Shown: positions 16,335 to 25,299, counted from the stretch's first letter. The stretch: DNA of 64,000 bases from Nocardia elegans NBRC 108235 (GCF_001612845.1 NZ_BDBF01000022.1:62001-126000), one strand, 5' to 3'. Notes: generated by a model not told the origin, from the sequence alone. Program-made: numbers and translations.

Positions 16335-16661
16335 ATGTGGGCCATGACGCGCATGATGGAGCCGTCGCTGGTCGCCGGTGCGGGTGACGGCCGGCTCGCC
16401 GCTGTCGCGGCGGATGGACGAGCAGTTCCTGGCGCCGGTTCGGGCGTCCGGAGTGCCGCGCTCGGCGTTTTCCGGAGGGAGCAAGGCGTCGTCGAGCGAT
16501 GAATCGCGGGAGGATCGGCGGCATGGGTCGAGGAGCTCCGGACGTAGATCCGCCCCTCCGGCGTCGCGAAACCAACCGCTGTATCGGTGATTTGGTGAAA
16601 AGTGCCGATTGTCACCGCGGAGTAGCCTCGACGCAGGGCGGGCGGACGAAAGGCGACATGT
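16335..16661 (+). other. Stretch without a supported gene
   Basis: About 330 bp between two plus-strand genes. Frames here are Arg/Ser-rich and have no ribosome sites. The promoter of the monooxygenase-like gene probably lies at the right end. Confidence 0.4.
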
Positions 16662-16988
16662 ATGTCCAGTGGGAATATGTTCAGCGTCTATGGGCGGATG
16701 AAGGCTCTGCCCGGGCGGCGTGACGAACTGATCGCTGTGCTCCTCGCCGGATTTCGCGTCGGCGGAGACGACAGCGGCCTGCTCCACTACAGCATCAACA
16801 TCGCATTCGACGACCCGGACACGATCTGGCTGACGCAGCTGTGGCGCGATAAGGACGCACACGACGTCACCACCCGTTCCGAGCCGGTCGCGGCGGTTTC
16901 TCGCCAGGTTCCGCCGCTGCTGGCCCAGCAGCCCGAAGGCGGTTACGGCCACACCGTCCATGTCGGCGGCCGAATCACCGAAGGCTGA
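16662..16988 (+). CDS. Antibiotic biosynthesis monooxygenase (ABM) domain protein
   Basis: A 108-aa dimeric alpha/beta-barrel protein. It reads MFSVYGRMKALPGRRDELIA, LLHYSINIAFDDPDTIWLTQ, LWRDKDAHDVTTRS, the order seen in putative quinol monooxygenases of the ABM superfamily. These act cofactor-free or bind haem/quinols. ATG follows GAAAGG. No neighbour suggests a pathway. Confidence 0.8.
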   Translation: MSSGNMFSVYGRMKALPGRRDELIAVLLAGFRVGGDDSGLLHYSINIAFDDPDTIWLTQLWRDKDAHDVTTRSEPVAAVSRQVPPLLAQQPEGGYGHTVHVGGRITEG

Positions 16989-17069
16989 GCGGTCCGCTGC
17001 GCGACTGGCCGTCCCGGACCGGCGAGCGGCCGAATCGCCCCGGCGACGAAGGCCGGAACAGCACGTCGG

Positions 17070-18008
17070 TCACTGTCCCGCCGATCGAGAAGCGCGGCGA
17101 TGACAAGGCGGAACGGCACCCACGGCGGCTACCTCATGACCGCCATACGGGTGGCGGCCCCGATGGAGCCGGCGGAGCCGCGGGCGCGCATACCCTGGAC
17201 CCGCGTATGCCCGGCTCGCCGTGGTTACCGTGTACCCCTTCGGATCTCGCCACGGCCGGCCCGGGTTGGCCGCGAACCAGCCGCGCAATTCGGATTCCAC
17301 CTCGGCACGGATCTCGGAGTATTCGGGCGCGGCCGGTGCGACGCCACAGAACGCGAACAGCGATTCCGCGAACCGAATCGCGGGTTCGGGTTCCGGGATG
17401 ACCAGTGCGTTGTCGAACGATCGCACTTCGGCATTGCCGAAGACATCCCGCATCATGGCGGGCACGGTGTCGGAGTTGACGGTGTGGTTCATCATGCCCG
17501 GCGGCTCTCGGAATCCGTAGCGGCCGGCGACGGCCGTGACGAGGTCGCGGGTCCGTGCGCACGCTCCCGCATGGTTGACGACGACACATACCGTGCCGCC
17601 GGGACGGACTATTCGCCGGAACTCCCGGAGAGCGGCGACCGGGTCGTCGAGGTGGTAGAGCATGTGCCTGGCCGTCAGGCAATCCCACGCTCCGTCGGGA
17701 GCCGGTATCTGCTCTGCCGTCGCGCGGACACCGGCCGCGCCCGGCACCCGGGCCGCCGCAGCCGCGGCCGACGGCGAGGCATCGAGACCGCACAACCGCC
17801 CGGCATGCCCGCGCTCGGCGACGAGTGTAATGAATTCTCCTGTACCGCAACCGATATCGATCAGATGCTCGGATCCCGCGAGTCGCAATGCATCGAACAC
17901 CGAGGCGTTCACGTCGTCGCCGACCTCGGAATAGAGCCGGTGCGTCCGGATGCGGATCCGAAGAGCATCCAGGTTCGCATACTCGGAGGTGAGCGACGGA
18001 GTTGTCAT
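17070..18008 (-). CDS. Class I SAM-dependent methyltransferase
   Basis: A 312-aa methyltransferase. Motif I is LIDIGCGTGEFITLVAERGH, motif II region LCGLDASPSA, motif IV AWDCLTARHMLYHLDDPVAA, and a post-motif RIVRPGGTVCVVVNHAGA. ATG 18008 is chosen because GGGAGGGCACC precedes it. The last 45 residues (after TTASRAYA) are Arg/His-rich and unlike the body, so the original end may have been about residue 265, with a frameshift or lost stop extending it. Substrate unknown. Confidence 0.85.
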   Translation of the reverse strand: MTTPSLTSEYANLDALRIRIRTHRLYSEVGDDVNASVFDALRLAGSEHLIDIGCGTGEFITLVAERGHAGRLCGLDASPSAAAAAARVPGAAGVRATAEQIPAPDGAWDCLTARHMLYHLDDPVAALREFRRIVRPGGTVCVVVNHAGACARTRDLVTAVAGRYGFREPPGMMNHTVNSDTVPAMMRDVFGNAEVRSFDNALVIPEPEPAIRFAESLFAFCGVAPAAPEYSEIRAEVESELRGWFAANPGRPWRDPKGYTVTTASRAYAGPGYARPRLRRLHRGRHPYGGHEVAAVGAVPPCHRRASRSAGQ

Positions 18009-18224
18009 CGGTGCCCTCCCAGATCGGTGCTTCGCCCTGGAAACCACTCTGCCGCAAAGGCAGGCGGGGCGCTCGACGTTCGGTGAACAGGAATCCGAGA
18101 GCGCCGCACCGGTTGCCGATGCCGTGACCTCGCCGGGTCCCGAATGCCCCACGACGCCGACCCGACTGCGGAATAATCGTCGAAGTCGTTGCGTGACAAA
18201 ACATGTGAATGACGGGGGTGGCTG

Positions 18225-19097
18225 GTGAACGACTATCTGTCTCTGCTTCCATCGACCTTGCAGTGGATTTCCAGGCAACTCGACTCGGTGTCGCCGATAC
18301 CGTGGCCGCTGTGGATCGGCGGGTTGTTTCCGGTCTACGTGGCTGTCGTGTCTGTGCTGCTCTGGTTTCTGCGTGGTTCGGTGTGGCCGGTTCAATGCGC
18401 CTATCCGCGCACGAGCAAGGGGCGACCGTGTCGCAATTGGGTGCCCGGCGAGTGGATGCGCTGTCGCCACCACAATCGCCGTGTCACATATCGGTACGGG
18501 CACGAGGTGGTGAAACTGCAACGCTGGCAGACGCTCACCAGGGGCAACAAGATCGTGGACAGGCCGGAGATCGGCGTGGGAGCGCTGAGGCTGCGCCCGG
18601 CCAATGCCACCTTGCTGTACGAGAGAGGTTACGCCAGACCGCCTTTGGCTGTGGTGCGGTTGCTGCCGGACAAGGTCGAGGCGGGGCTGCGGCGGGTGAA
18701 GGAAGCCCGCTTGAGAAATCCGGCGTCGCCCGCAAACGATACGGAGTCCGATCGCACACCCTACGAACCAATCGCGACGGAACGGCGGACCGATATCGCG
18801 AAAGGGCTGAACCAGGTTGTCCGAGCGACCCAGTTCGCGACGATCGCCTTCTGCGTCGCCATCGTTTTCACGATCACCGCGATCTTGCTCCGAGACACCG
18901 CTCAGACAGTCCTCCAGTATGTGGCGACCTTGGGATTCGTATTGGCCTGGGCGGCAACGAGTGCGGGAGTCTACGGGCGCAGCGAGACGTGGCTCAAAGG
19001 CGCATGCCTGAAATCACTGAAATGGTGGGCGGGCATTTTCGTGCCGGTGGGTCTGCTCAATCTCGCCTTCACGGTCATGAACAAATCTCCCGCATAA
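18225..19097 (+). CDS. Membrane protein with Cys/His cluster
   Basis: A 290-aa protein starting at GTG after a GGGGG-rich site. A first transmembrane helix is at about 29-51 (LWIGGLFPVYVAVVSVLLWF). It is followed by a cytoplasmic CAYPRTSKGRPCRNW and MRCRHHNRR cluster that could bind a metal. Three or four more helices lie at about 205-285. No family is recognised. It stands alone between a methyltransferase and a VOC gene. Confidence 0.7.
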   Translation: MNDYLSLLPSTLQWISRQLDSVSPIPWPLWIGGLFPVYVAVVSVLLWFLRGSVWPVQCAYPRTSKGRPCRNWVPGEWMRCRHHNRRVTYRYGHEVVKLQRWQTLTRGNKIVDRPEIGVGALRLRPANATLLYERGYARPPLAVVRLLPDKVEAGLRRVKEARLRNPASPANDTESDRTPYEPIATERRTDIAKGLNQVVRATQFATIAFCVAIVFTITAILLRDTAQTVLQYVATLGFVLAWAATSAGVYGRSETWLKGACLKSLKWWAGIFVPVGLLNLAFTVMNKSPA

Positions 19098-19187
19098 CGC
19101 CGGATGCTCTGGGCCCGGCCCATCGTGACGAGCTCGGTGAGGGCCTCGGGAACCCGGCGCAACCGCGATCGTTCGCCGACAGAACTG

Positions 19188-19556
19188 TCAAGCGCGGTCG
19201 TGGAGGGTGATGTGGTAGCCGTCGGGGTCGGCGAAGGTGAACGTTCGGCCGAAGGGGCCGTCGATCGGTGCGGAGACGATGGCGCGGCCGTCGGCGACCA
19301 GGGCGTCGTGGATGGTTTGGACGTCTGTGGCGTGGAGCCAGATCGCGGTGCCGATGCCGGGCTGGGCCGCGGATGCGAGATCGGTGCCGGGGACGATGTC
19401 GCGGAGCGCGAAGGCGATGGGCTTCGTCTCGAAGACGACGGCGTGCGGCGGGCCGGTCGGCGAGCGGACGAGGCCGAGGTACTGCTCGTAGAACGCCTGT
19501 GAAGCGGCGAGGTCGCGGGTTTGAAGTGAGATGAAGTCGGGGCCGGTGACGGACAT
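19188..19556 (-). CDS. VOC family protein (glyoxalase/dioxygenase superfamily)
   Basis: A 122-aa protein with paired beta-alpha-beta modules: FISLQTRDLAASQAFYEQYL, IGTAIWLHATDVQTIHDALV, and FTFADPDGYHITLHDRA with the usual metal-side DPDGYxxxxH. AAGGAGCATCC-type ribosome site precedes ATG. It diverges from a MarR gene, and two identical-arm palindromes occupy the 62-bp gap, so it is almost certainly the MarR target. Confidence 0.85.
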   Translation of the reverse strand: MSVTGPDFISLQTRDLAASQAFYEQYLGLVRSPTGPPHAVVFETKPIAFALRDIVPGTDLASAAQPGIGTAIWLHATDVQTIHDALVADGRAIVSAPIDGPFGRTFTFADPDGYHITLHDRA

Positions 19557-19575
19557 GAGGATGCTCCTTAAGTCG

Positions 19576-19619
19576 TGTCAGTTTTCTGACACGGGCAACG
19601 CTATGTCAGAATACTGACA
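19576..19619. promoter_or_regulatory. Twin MarR operators between divergent genes
   Basis: TGTCAG-TTTT-CTGACA (19576-19591) and TGTCAG-AATA-CTGACA (19604-19619) are two perfect 6-bp-arm palindromes whose starts are 28 bp apart. The second overlaps the A of the MarR start codon. Position and symmetry make them operators for the adjacent MarR protein. Confidence 0.85.
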
Positions 19620-20077
19620 TGAGTCAAGACGGTGCCGGCGTCGACCTCGAGACGTCACTCGGCTACCTGCTGAAAGAGGCTTCGAGCGTTCTTCGCGTCG
19701 CCATGGAGGAGGTATTGCGGCCGCTCGGGATGAGCGTCACCCACTACTCCTGCCTCGAGCTGCTGGCTCAACGACCCGGCTTGTCGAACTCCGAGCTGGC
19801 GCGGGGTGCGTTCGTGACACGGCAGTCGATGAACGTGCTGCTCCAAGCCCTGGAACGAGACGGCTACGTGACCAGGCCCGCGGAAGCGCCGGTCGGAAAG
19901 GTGCTACCCACGCGCCTCACGCCTCGCGGACGAGGGAGCCTCGAGAAGGCGAGCGCGGCGGTCCGGTCCGTCGAAGTCAGAATGCTGGCCGGCCTGACCG
20001 AGAGTGAGCAGGCGACCGCGTTGCGGATCCTCCGCAGCATGATCCGTTCCCTGCGCGAGGGCAACGAGGACGCATAA
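19619..20077 (+). CDS. MarR family transcriptional regulator
   Basis: A 152-aa winged-helix regulator. MSVTHYSCLELLAQRPGLSN leads to the helix-turn-helix ELARGAFVTRQSMNVLLQAL, then the wing LERDGYVTRPAEAPVGKVLP and a C-terminal dimer helix. There is no ribosome site and the ATG overlaps an operator, so initiation may be leaderless or weak. It likely represses itself and the divergent VOC gene. Confidence 0.9.
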   Translation: MSQDGAGVDLETSLGYLLKEASSVLRVAMEEVLRPLGMSVTHYSCLELLAQRPGLSNSELARGAFVTRQSMNVLLQALERDGYVTRPAEAPVGKVLPTRLTPRGRGSLEKASAAVRSVEVRMLAGLTESEQATALRILRSMIRSLREGNEDA

Positions 20078-20133
20078 CTCGTTACCTTCGCTGGAACGCG
20101 ACTGAAATCGCTCATTCGTGGTAGCCGGAACAT

Positions 20134-21498
20134 ATGGCCACGCACGTGAACGAAAGGGAACGGAAGTACCAGTTGCCGATCACGGGTGGGGTGCCGCTCG
20201 ATGATGTGCCCGGTATGACTCTCGACCCGCTGACCGACGAGCAGGTGCTCGACGCTGTTTACCATGACACTGCGGATCTGCGGTTGGCGCACAGGGGAAT
20301 TACGCTTCGGCGCCGGACCGGTGGGGACGACGCGGGGTGGCATCTGAAGCTGCCGCTGGGGGAGGACACCCGCGAGGAAATTCAGGTTCCGCTGGGGCGC
20401 GGGGGCAAATCGGCGCCAGAGGAACTGACCGACATGCTGACGGGCATCACCAGGGGGCAACCGCTCGCGCCGGTCGCGCATATCCGGACGAAGCGGCGGA
20501 AATGGCGGCTGTTGGACGAGACGGGCCGAGTCGCGGCCGAGGTCGTCGCGGACAGCGTGTCCGGTCAGACGCTCGGTGAGTCGTCCTCGGTGATGTCGTG
20601 GGAGGAGATCGAGGTCGAGTTGGCCGGCGGTGGTCCGGATGTGTTCGACAGCGTCGAGAAGAGATTGGGCAAGCCATCGGACGCGCCGCCGAAGGCGCTG
20701 CGCGTCCTCGGTGTCCGTACCGAGCGGCGCCCGCCCGAGCCGGGCGTGCAGGGCTATATGCGCGAGCAGGCGGACAAGATGCTCGAGCAGGACGTCCTGA
20801 TCCGGCGCCGCGCCCCCGACTCGATACACCAGATGCGCGTGGCCGGACGCCGACTGCGCAGCATCCTGCAGGCCTTCAAGGGATCGCGAGAGCTGCGCAA
20901 CGAGCTGAAGTGGCTCTCCGGGGTGCTCGGAGACATGCGGGACCTCGAGGTTCTGCACGACCACCTCGTCGCGGAAGTCAGGGCCTTACCGGACGAACTG
21001 GTGATCGGCGAGGTCCGCCGGCGGCTGACCGAGTCTTTCGTGCCGCGCCGGTCGGCGGCCCGCGCCGACGTGCTCGAGGCACTGAACAGCGAACGGTATT
21101 TCGCGCTGCTGGACTGCGTCGAAACCAGCCACCGACTGCCGCTGAAGCGCACGAAGGCCACGGCGCTGTGCAAGACACGCCGCCGTGTCGACCGCGCCTT
21201 CGACAACATCGGCCGGCTCGGTACCGATCGCGGCCTGCACGAGGTGCGGAAGGCGGCGAAACGTACCCGCTACGCGTCCGAGGCGACCGGCAAGAAGAAG
21301 CTGGCCCGCCGCATGAAGAAGCTGCAGAAATCCCTCGGCGTCCACCAGGACGCGGTCGTCGCCCGCGCCGAGGTACGCACCCTCGGCGTCCAGGCGCACC
21401 TGGCGGGGGAGAACGCTTTCACCTACGGCTTGCTGTACGGCAGGGAGGTACAGCGCGCCGAGAAGGTGCGGCAAACGCTGCGGCTCGGAGAGCGATAG
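20134..21498 (+). CDS. CYTH and CHAD domain-containing protein
   Basis: A 454-aa protein. Residues 1-200 are a CYTH domain, with the N-terminal ERERKY in place of ExExK and charged strands such as RGITLRRRTGGDDAGWHLKL; this fold binds triphosphates or polyphosphate with divalent metal. Residues about 220-445 are a CHAD helical domain rich in conserved His/Arg/Lys (HQMRVAGRRLRSILQAFKG, HEVRKAAKRTRYASE), which binds polyphosphate. The pairing is widespread in actinobacteria and suggests polyphosphate binding or hydrolysis. It is monocistronic. Confidence 0.9.
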   Translation: MATHVNERERKYQLPITGGVPLDDVPGMTLDPLTDEQVLDAVYHDTADLRLAHRGITLRRRTGGDDAGWHLKLPLGEDTREEIQVPLGRGGKSAPEELTDMLTGITRGQPLAPVAHIRTKRRKWRLLDETGRVAAEVVADSVSGQTLGESSSVMSWEEIEVELAGGGPDVFDSVEKRLGKPSDAPPKALRVLGVRTERRPPEPGVQGYMREQADKMLEQDVLIRRRAPDSIHQMRVAGRRLRSILQAFKGSRELRNELKWLSGVLGDMRDLEVLHDHLVAEVRALPDELVIGEVRRRLTESFVPRRSAARADVLEALNSERYFALLDCVETSHRLPLKRTKATALCKTRRRVDRAFDNIGRLGTDRGLHEVRKAAKRTRYASEATGKKKLARRMKKLQKSLGVHQDAVVARAEVRTLGVQAHLAGENAFTYGLLYGREVQRAEKVRQTLRLGER

Positions 21499-21504
21499 GC
21501 GAAC

Positions 21505-22464
21505 CTACCCGCCGTCGGGTTGCGCGAAGCGGGCGATGGCCCGGGCGATCGCATCGCTCATGGCAGGACTACCGGTGTGGCCGGAGTCGTCGATGACGTG
21601 CAGGCGAGCGTCCGGCCAGACCTTCGCGAGTTCCCAGGCGGTTTCGAGCGGCGCGCTGAGGTCGAGGCGGCCGTGGATCAGGTCGCCGGGGATCCCCGCC
21701 AACCGCCCGGCCTCGCGGAGCAGCACACCTTCGCCGAGCCACGCCGCGTGCGCGAAGTAGTGCGTGCAGATGCGGACGAAGGTGAGCATCGCGGTGTCCG
21801 GCTTCGCGCTGTATTGCCCTGGGCGGCCGAGTGATTCGTGTGCGATCACCGCGTCCTCCCAGCGGCACCACTCGATCGCGGCCTCGCGTCGCACGGCCGG
21901 GTCCGAGTGTTCCAGGAGTTGCCGGTAGCCCTCGACCAGGTCGCCGTCGCCGGGCACGCCGGCCCGGAATCGTTCCCAATCGGCGGGCAGCAGCGGTGCG
22001 ACACCCCGGTACAGCCAATCGATTTCGCGGCGGCGGGTCGTGGTGACGCCGACCAGCACGATCCCGGTGACCCGCTCCGGATACCGCTCGGCGTAGGCGA
22101 GGATGAGCGTCGAACCCCAGGAGCCGCCGTACATCAGCCAGCGGTCGATGCCGAGATGGGTACGCAGCCGCTCCATATCCGCCATCAGGTGCTCGGTGGT
22201 GTTCACGGCCATGTCGGTGTCCGGGTCGGCGGCGCTCGGAAGGCTTCGGCCGCACCCGCGCTGATCGAACTGCACGATCCGGAAGATGTTCGGGTCGAAC
22301 GACTTTCGCGGTCCCGGAGTGCTGCCGCTGCCCGGCCCGCCGTGCACGACCAGCACCGGCCGCCCCGTGGGGTTGCCGCTGGTGCACCAGTACACCTGAT
22401 TGCCCTGGTCGACCTCGAGCAGGCCGTCGGCGTACGGGTCGATCGGGGGAAAGGAGGTCGGCAC
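21505..22464 (-). CDS. pip: Prolyl aminopeptidase
   Basis: A 319-aa alpha/beta hydrolase of peptidase family S33. H41-GGPG45 forms the oxyanion loop, nucleophile S115 lies in GGSWGS, and the catalytic His is in IDDSGHTGSP near the C-terminus. FDQRGCGRS is the family signature after the oxyanion loop. It removes N-terminal Pro from peptides in the cytoplasm. Convergent with the CYTH-CHAD gene, only six bases apart at the stops. Confidence 0.9.
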   Translation of the reverse strand: MPTSFPPIDPYADGLLEVDQGNQVYWCTSGNPTGRPVLVVHGGPGSGSTPGPRKSFDPNIFRIVQFDQRGCGRSLPSAADPDTDMAVNTTEHLMADMERLRTHLGIDRWLMYGGSWGSTLILAYAERYPERVTGIVLVGVTTTRRREIDWLYRGVAPLLPADWERFRAGVPGDGDLVEGYRQLLEHSDPAVRREAAIEWCRWEDAVIAHESLGRPGQYSAKPDTAMLTFVRICTHYFAHAAWLGEGVLLREAGRLAGIPGDLIHGRLDLSAPLETAWELAKVWPDARLHVIDDSGHTGSPAMSDAIARAIARFAQPDGG

Positions 22465-22506
22465 GGTTGCCGAGGTTAGCGGAACAGGGGTGACGGCGTC
22501 GACGAC

Positions 22507-22845
22507 TCAGTCGGGGATCAGGGCATACACCTGCACGAGGAATTCCTGCGTCGCCCCGTAAGGATCGGCGATGTAGAAACCGCGGCGAGACAACGACTTC
22601 CGCTCCATCGGCATGCGGGTTCTGCCGCCGGAGACGATGTTGGAGAGTACGCGCTGGTCGTAGTTGGCTCGGACGTCGACCATCACACTGAACTTGATCA
22701 CTTCGGTGCCGGGGCCTGTCCGCCAGAGCAGTTCTTCCGCTTCCGGCGGCACGGTCGCGAACGAGAAGTTGTCACTCGATCGCGCCTTCTGATTGCGCCG
22801 AGGCTGTGAATCCGACCGGACCTCGGCGACCAAGACCTCTCGCAT
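22507..22845 (-). CDS. Hypothetical protein
   Basis: A 112-aa basic protein starting at ATG after GGGAGGGCAGCG. Recognisable pieces are SFATVPPEAEELLWRTGPGT, EVIKFSVMVDVRANYDQRVL and RGFYIADPYGATQEFLVQVY. No family is recognised. It has no membrane segment, and the tail is strand-like. It sits between pip and the citrate synthase-like gene on the same strand. Confidence 0.6.
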   Translation of the reverse strand: MREVLVAEVRSDSQPRRNQKARSSDNFSFATVPPEAEELLWRTGPGTEVIKFSVMVDVRANYDQRVLSNIVSGGRTRMPMERKSLSRRGFYIADPYGATQEFLVQVYALIPD

Positions 22846-22930
22846 CGCTGCCCTCCCTGTATGTCTTGCGCCGCTTCGGGGTGTCATCGAATCTTAGCGG
22901 TTACGGCTGTCCGATCCCCGGTTCGTGATG

Positions 22931-24115
22931 TCATCGGTGTCGCGGGACGGCGCGGGGACGGATGAGCGTCCCGGATTCGTACTCTTCCATCGCGTGGGCC
23001 AGCCAGCCGGCTGTTCGCGCGACGGCGAAGACGATTTCGCCCGCGCCGGGAATCATGTCGAACACCGTGGCGAGAACGCCGAGTCCGAAATCGCTGTTGA
23101 TCGCGGGCAAGCGACGGTGCCGCAGCTCCGCCGAAATCGCCTCGGCCACAAGGAGAGCCGGGTGATCCGGTGCGATCGTGCGGATCGCATCCACCAGGTA
23201 GGTGCCACGCGCGTCGCCGGATCGGTAGACCGCGTGGCCGGCGCCGGGAATACGTTCACCGCGGCGCAGACGCTCGTCCAGCGCCTTGGGTACGGCGCCG
23301 GGATCGGTGATCTCGGCGAGCATCCGCTCCACCGCCAGCGAGGCGCCTCCGTGCATCGGACCGCCGAGAACTCCCAGGCCGCAGCCGACCACGGCGTAGG
23401 GGTCGGCATGCGCCGAGGCCGCGATCCGGGCCGCGAACGTGGAGGACGCCAGCTCGTGATCGGCCAGCAGAACCATTGCGGCGCAGAGTATGTGCAGTCG
23501 GCCGTCGTCGGCAGGCGCGGTGGCGGACAGTCGTGACCACAGCATCGCGGCGGCGGACCGTCCGACCGGGACGGACAGCTGGGGAAGGGCCTCGATCATG
23601 CCGGCGATCATGGCGCGCGCGATGGTGACGACGGTCGCGCGGTCGCGGTGGAAACGCAGGGGGTCGCCGACGGCCAAGGTGGTGACGATGAGTTGCAGCC
23701 GATCGATCGGCAGCAGGCACTCGGGCAGGCCGGCCTGGGTGGCGCGGGCTGCCGCCACCGCCTTGTCGGAGAATTCCCAGGGGCCGCTGTCGGTGAGGTC
23801 GCCGTCCCACAACCATTCGGCGACGGTCTCGAAGGTGTGCGAGGCGGCCAGGTCGACGGCGTCGCGACCGCGGAAATACGGCCGGTCGACGCCGAGCGTG
23901 GTGATGAGGGAGGCGATGTCGATCTCGGTCGGCGCAGGCTTGCGGCGCGGTTTGCCTCGCCGGGCCAGCTCCTCGATCTCGGCCGGATCGAACAGGCTGC
24001 GCCGCCGGACCGGATCGTAGCGGCGTTTCAGTACGCCACGGCTGACATACGCGTAGAGGGTCGCGGGCTTCACCCCGAGCCGTTCGGTGGCGTCGGCGGT
24101 GTCTATCCACTCCAT
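22931..24115 (-). CDS. Citrate synthase family protein with N-terminal MerR-type DNA-binding domain
   Basis: A 394-aa protein. Residues 1-50 are a helix-turn-helix of the MerR/excisionase type (TADATERLGVKPATLYAYVS, RGVLKRRYDPVRRRSLFDPA). Residues 65-394 are a citrate/methylcitrate synthase domain with the catalytic set H255 (GGPMHGGAS), H294 (GAGHAVY) and D342 (NSDFGLG); the LADHELASSTFA motif is also intact. It may condense an acyl-CoA with oxaloacetate, or use that fold as a metabolite sensor. The -10 like TATGGT lies six bases before ATG, so the message is probably leaderless, and a 24-bp palindrome overlies this promoter. Confidence 0.85.
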   Translation of the reverse strand: MEWIDTADATERLGVKPATLYAYVSRGVLKRRYDPVRRRSLFDPAEIEELARRGKPRRKPAPTEIDIASLITTLGVDRPYFRGRDAVDLAASHTFETVAEWLWDGDLTDSGPWEFSDKAVAAARATQAGLPECLLPIDRLQLIVTTLAVGDPLRFHRDRATVVTIARAMIAGMIEALPQLSVPVGRSAAAMLWSRLSATAPADDGRLHILCAAMVLLADHELASSTFAARIAASAHADPYAVVGCGLGVLGGPMHGGASLAVERMLAEITDPGAVPKALDERLRRGERIPGAGHAVYRSGDARGTYLVDAIRTIAPDHPALLVAEAISAELRHRRLPAINSDFGLGVLATVFDMIPGAGEIVFAVARTAGWLAHAMEEYESGTLIRPRAVPRHR

Positions 24116-24121
24116 GGGTTG

Positions 24122-24145
24122 ACCATAATCAATATTGATTACGGT
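24122..24145. promoter_or_regulatory. 24-bp near-perfect palindrome between divergent genes
   Basis: TAATCAATATTGATTA (24126-24141) is a perfect 16-bp palindrome, extended to 24 bp with ACC/GGT ends and a single asymmetric position. It lies in the 54-bp gap between the citrate synthase-like gene and the DUF2332 gene and overlaps TANNNT -10 boxes on both strands. It is strikingly AT-rich here. The DNA-binding domain of the divergent citrate synthase protein is the natural candidate to bind it; that is inference. Confidence 0.75.
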
Positions 24146-24169
24146 GGTGCAGGGGCGCACAGTTCACTC

Positions 24170-25258
24170 ATGCACCTGGTATCGCAATTCGAGCTGCAGG
24201 CCAAGGCTTGCGACAAGCTCGGTTCACCGCTGTACGGCTCCCTGCTGCGCGATATCGCGCGCGATATCGACGATCGTGGACCCTGCGCCGCGGTTCTGGC
24301 GGGCTACGAGACCATCGACTTCGATTCCGCGGTGCCGCTGCGCTTGCTGGCCGGCGTGCACGCACTGGTATTGTCCGGCGCCGCAGCCGATCTCGCGCCC
24401 TTCTATCCCAGTTCGGGCGCGTCGGTGCGGGCCCACGATCCCGCCGGCGCGTGGGCGCCGTTCCGGCAGGTCGTGGCGGAGCGGGCCGGGTGGATCCGGG
24501 ACTGGCTGACTCGTCCGCCGCAGACCAACGAGGTCGGCCGGGCCGTTCCTTTGCTGGCCGGGTTGCTCGCGGCGGTCGATGTGACTCCGCTGCCGATCCG
24601 GTTGTTCGAATTGGGCGCCAGCGGCGGCCTCAACCTGCGCGCCGATCACTTCCGGTGGGACAGCGGCGATATCGGCTGGGGGCCGGAGGATTCACCGGTC
24701 ACGATCGCGGACGCGTGGCGAGGACCGGTCCCGCAGTGGCTGGCCGGGGCCGTGCGACGCCATCCGCGTCTCACGGTCGTCGAGCGGCGCGGCTGCGATC
24801 CGACTCCGCTGGATCCGCTGTCGCCGCGCGACGCACTCGCGTTGCGCGCGTATGTCTGGCCGGATCAGCAGGCCCGTGCGGCCCGCCTCGACGGCGCGTT
24901 GCGACTGGCGGAGAAGATCCCCGTCGATATCGCCGTGACCGGCGCCCGCGACTTTCTCGCCGGCATCGAAGTGGAGCCCGGCACGCTGACCGTCGTCTGG
25001 CATTCGGTGATGCGCCAATACGTGCGCAAGGACGAATGGCAGGCGGTGACCGCCGAGCTGGACCGGCTGGCCGCGGCCTCGCGGGCCGACGCCGGATTCG
25101 CCTGGGTCGCTTTCGAACCCCAGAACAACTCCGACGACCGCAACGGGTTCCGGCTCACCGTCCGGATCGGTGCGAACGAGCCGGTGATACTCGCCCGTGC
25201 GATGCCGCACGGCGTTCCGGCGTTCACCTATCCGCTCGACGAGCCCGGCAACACTTAG
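24170..25258 (+). CDS. DUF2332 family protein
   Basis: A 362-aa soluble protein recognised as DUF2332 by its order of blocks: FELQAKACDKLGSPLYGSLL, an RLLAGVHALVLSG segment, RLFELGASGGLNLRADHF (which looks like a nucleotide- or SAM-binding glycine turn), LTVVWHSVMRQYV and WVAFEPQN. Function is unknown; a methyltransferase-like core is possible. ATG is chosen because it starts the conserved N-terminus. It shares its promoter gap with the citrate synthase-like gene. Confidence 0.85.
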   Translation: MHLVSQFELQAKACDKLGSPLYGSLLRDIARDIDDRGPCAAVLAGYETIDFDSAVPLRLLAGVHALVLSGAAADLAPFYPSSGASVRAHDPAGAWAPFRQVVAERAGWIRDWLTRPPQTNEVGRAVPLLAGLLAAVDVTPLPIRLFELGASGGLNLRADHFRWDSGDIGWGPEDSPVTIADAWRGPVPQWLAGAVRRHPRLTVVERRGCDPTPLDPLSPRDALALRAYVWPDQQARAARLDGALRLAEKIPVDIAVTGARDFLAGIEVEPGTLTVVWHSVMRQYVRKDEWQAVTAELDRLAAASRADAGFAWVAFEPQNNSDDRNGFRLTVRIGANEPVILARAMPHGVPAFTYPLDEPGNT

Positions 25259-25272
25259 CCGTCTGCCCGCTT

Positions 25273-25299
25273 CCCGGCTGCACCCCTCCGGCAGCCGGG
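25273..25299. terminator. Hairpin between convergent genes
   Basis: CCCGGCTGC pairs with GCAGCCGGG around a 9-nt loop, 15 bp after the DUF2332 stop and before the convergent oxidoreductase stop. It has no T-run. Likely bidirectional terminator. Confidence 0.6.

Noticed and set aside
14643..16961. 772-codon minus-strand open frame
   Set aside because: It runs antisense through the quinone oxidoreductase-like gene and into the AraC gene in a wrong frame; composition is typical of GC-driven shadow frames.
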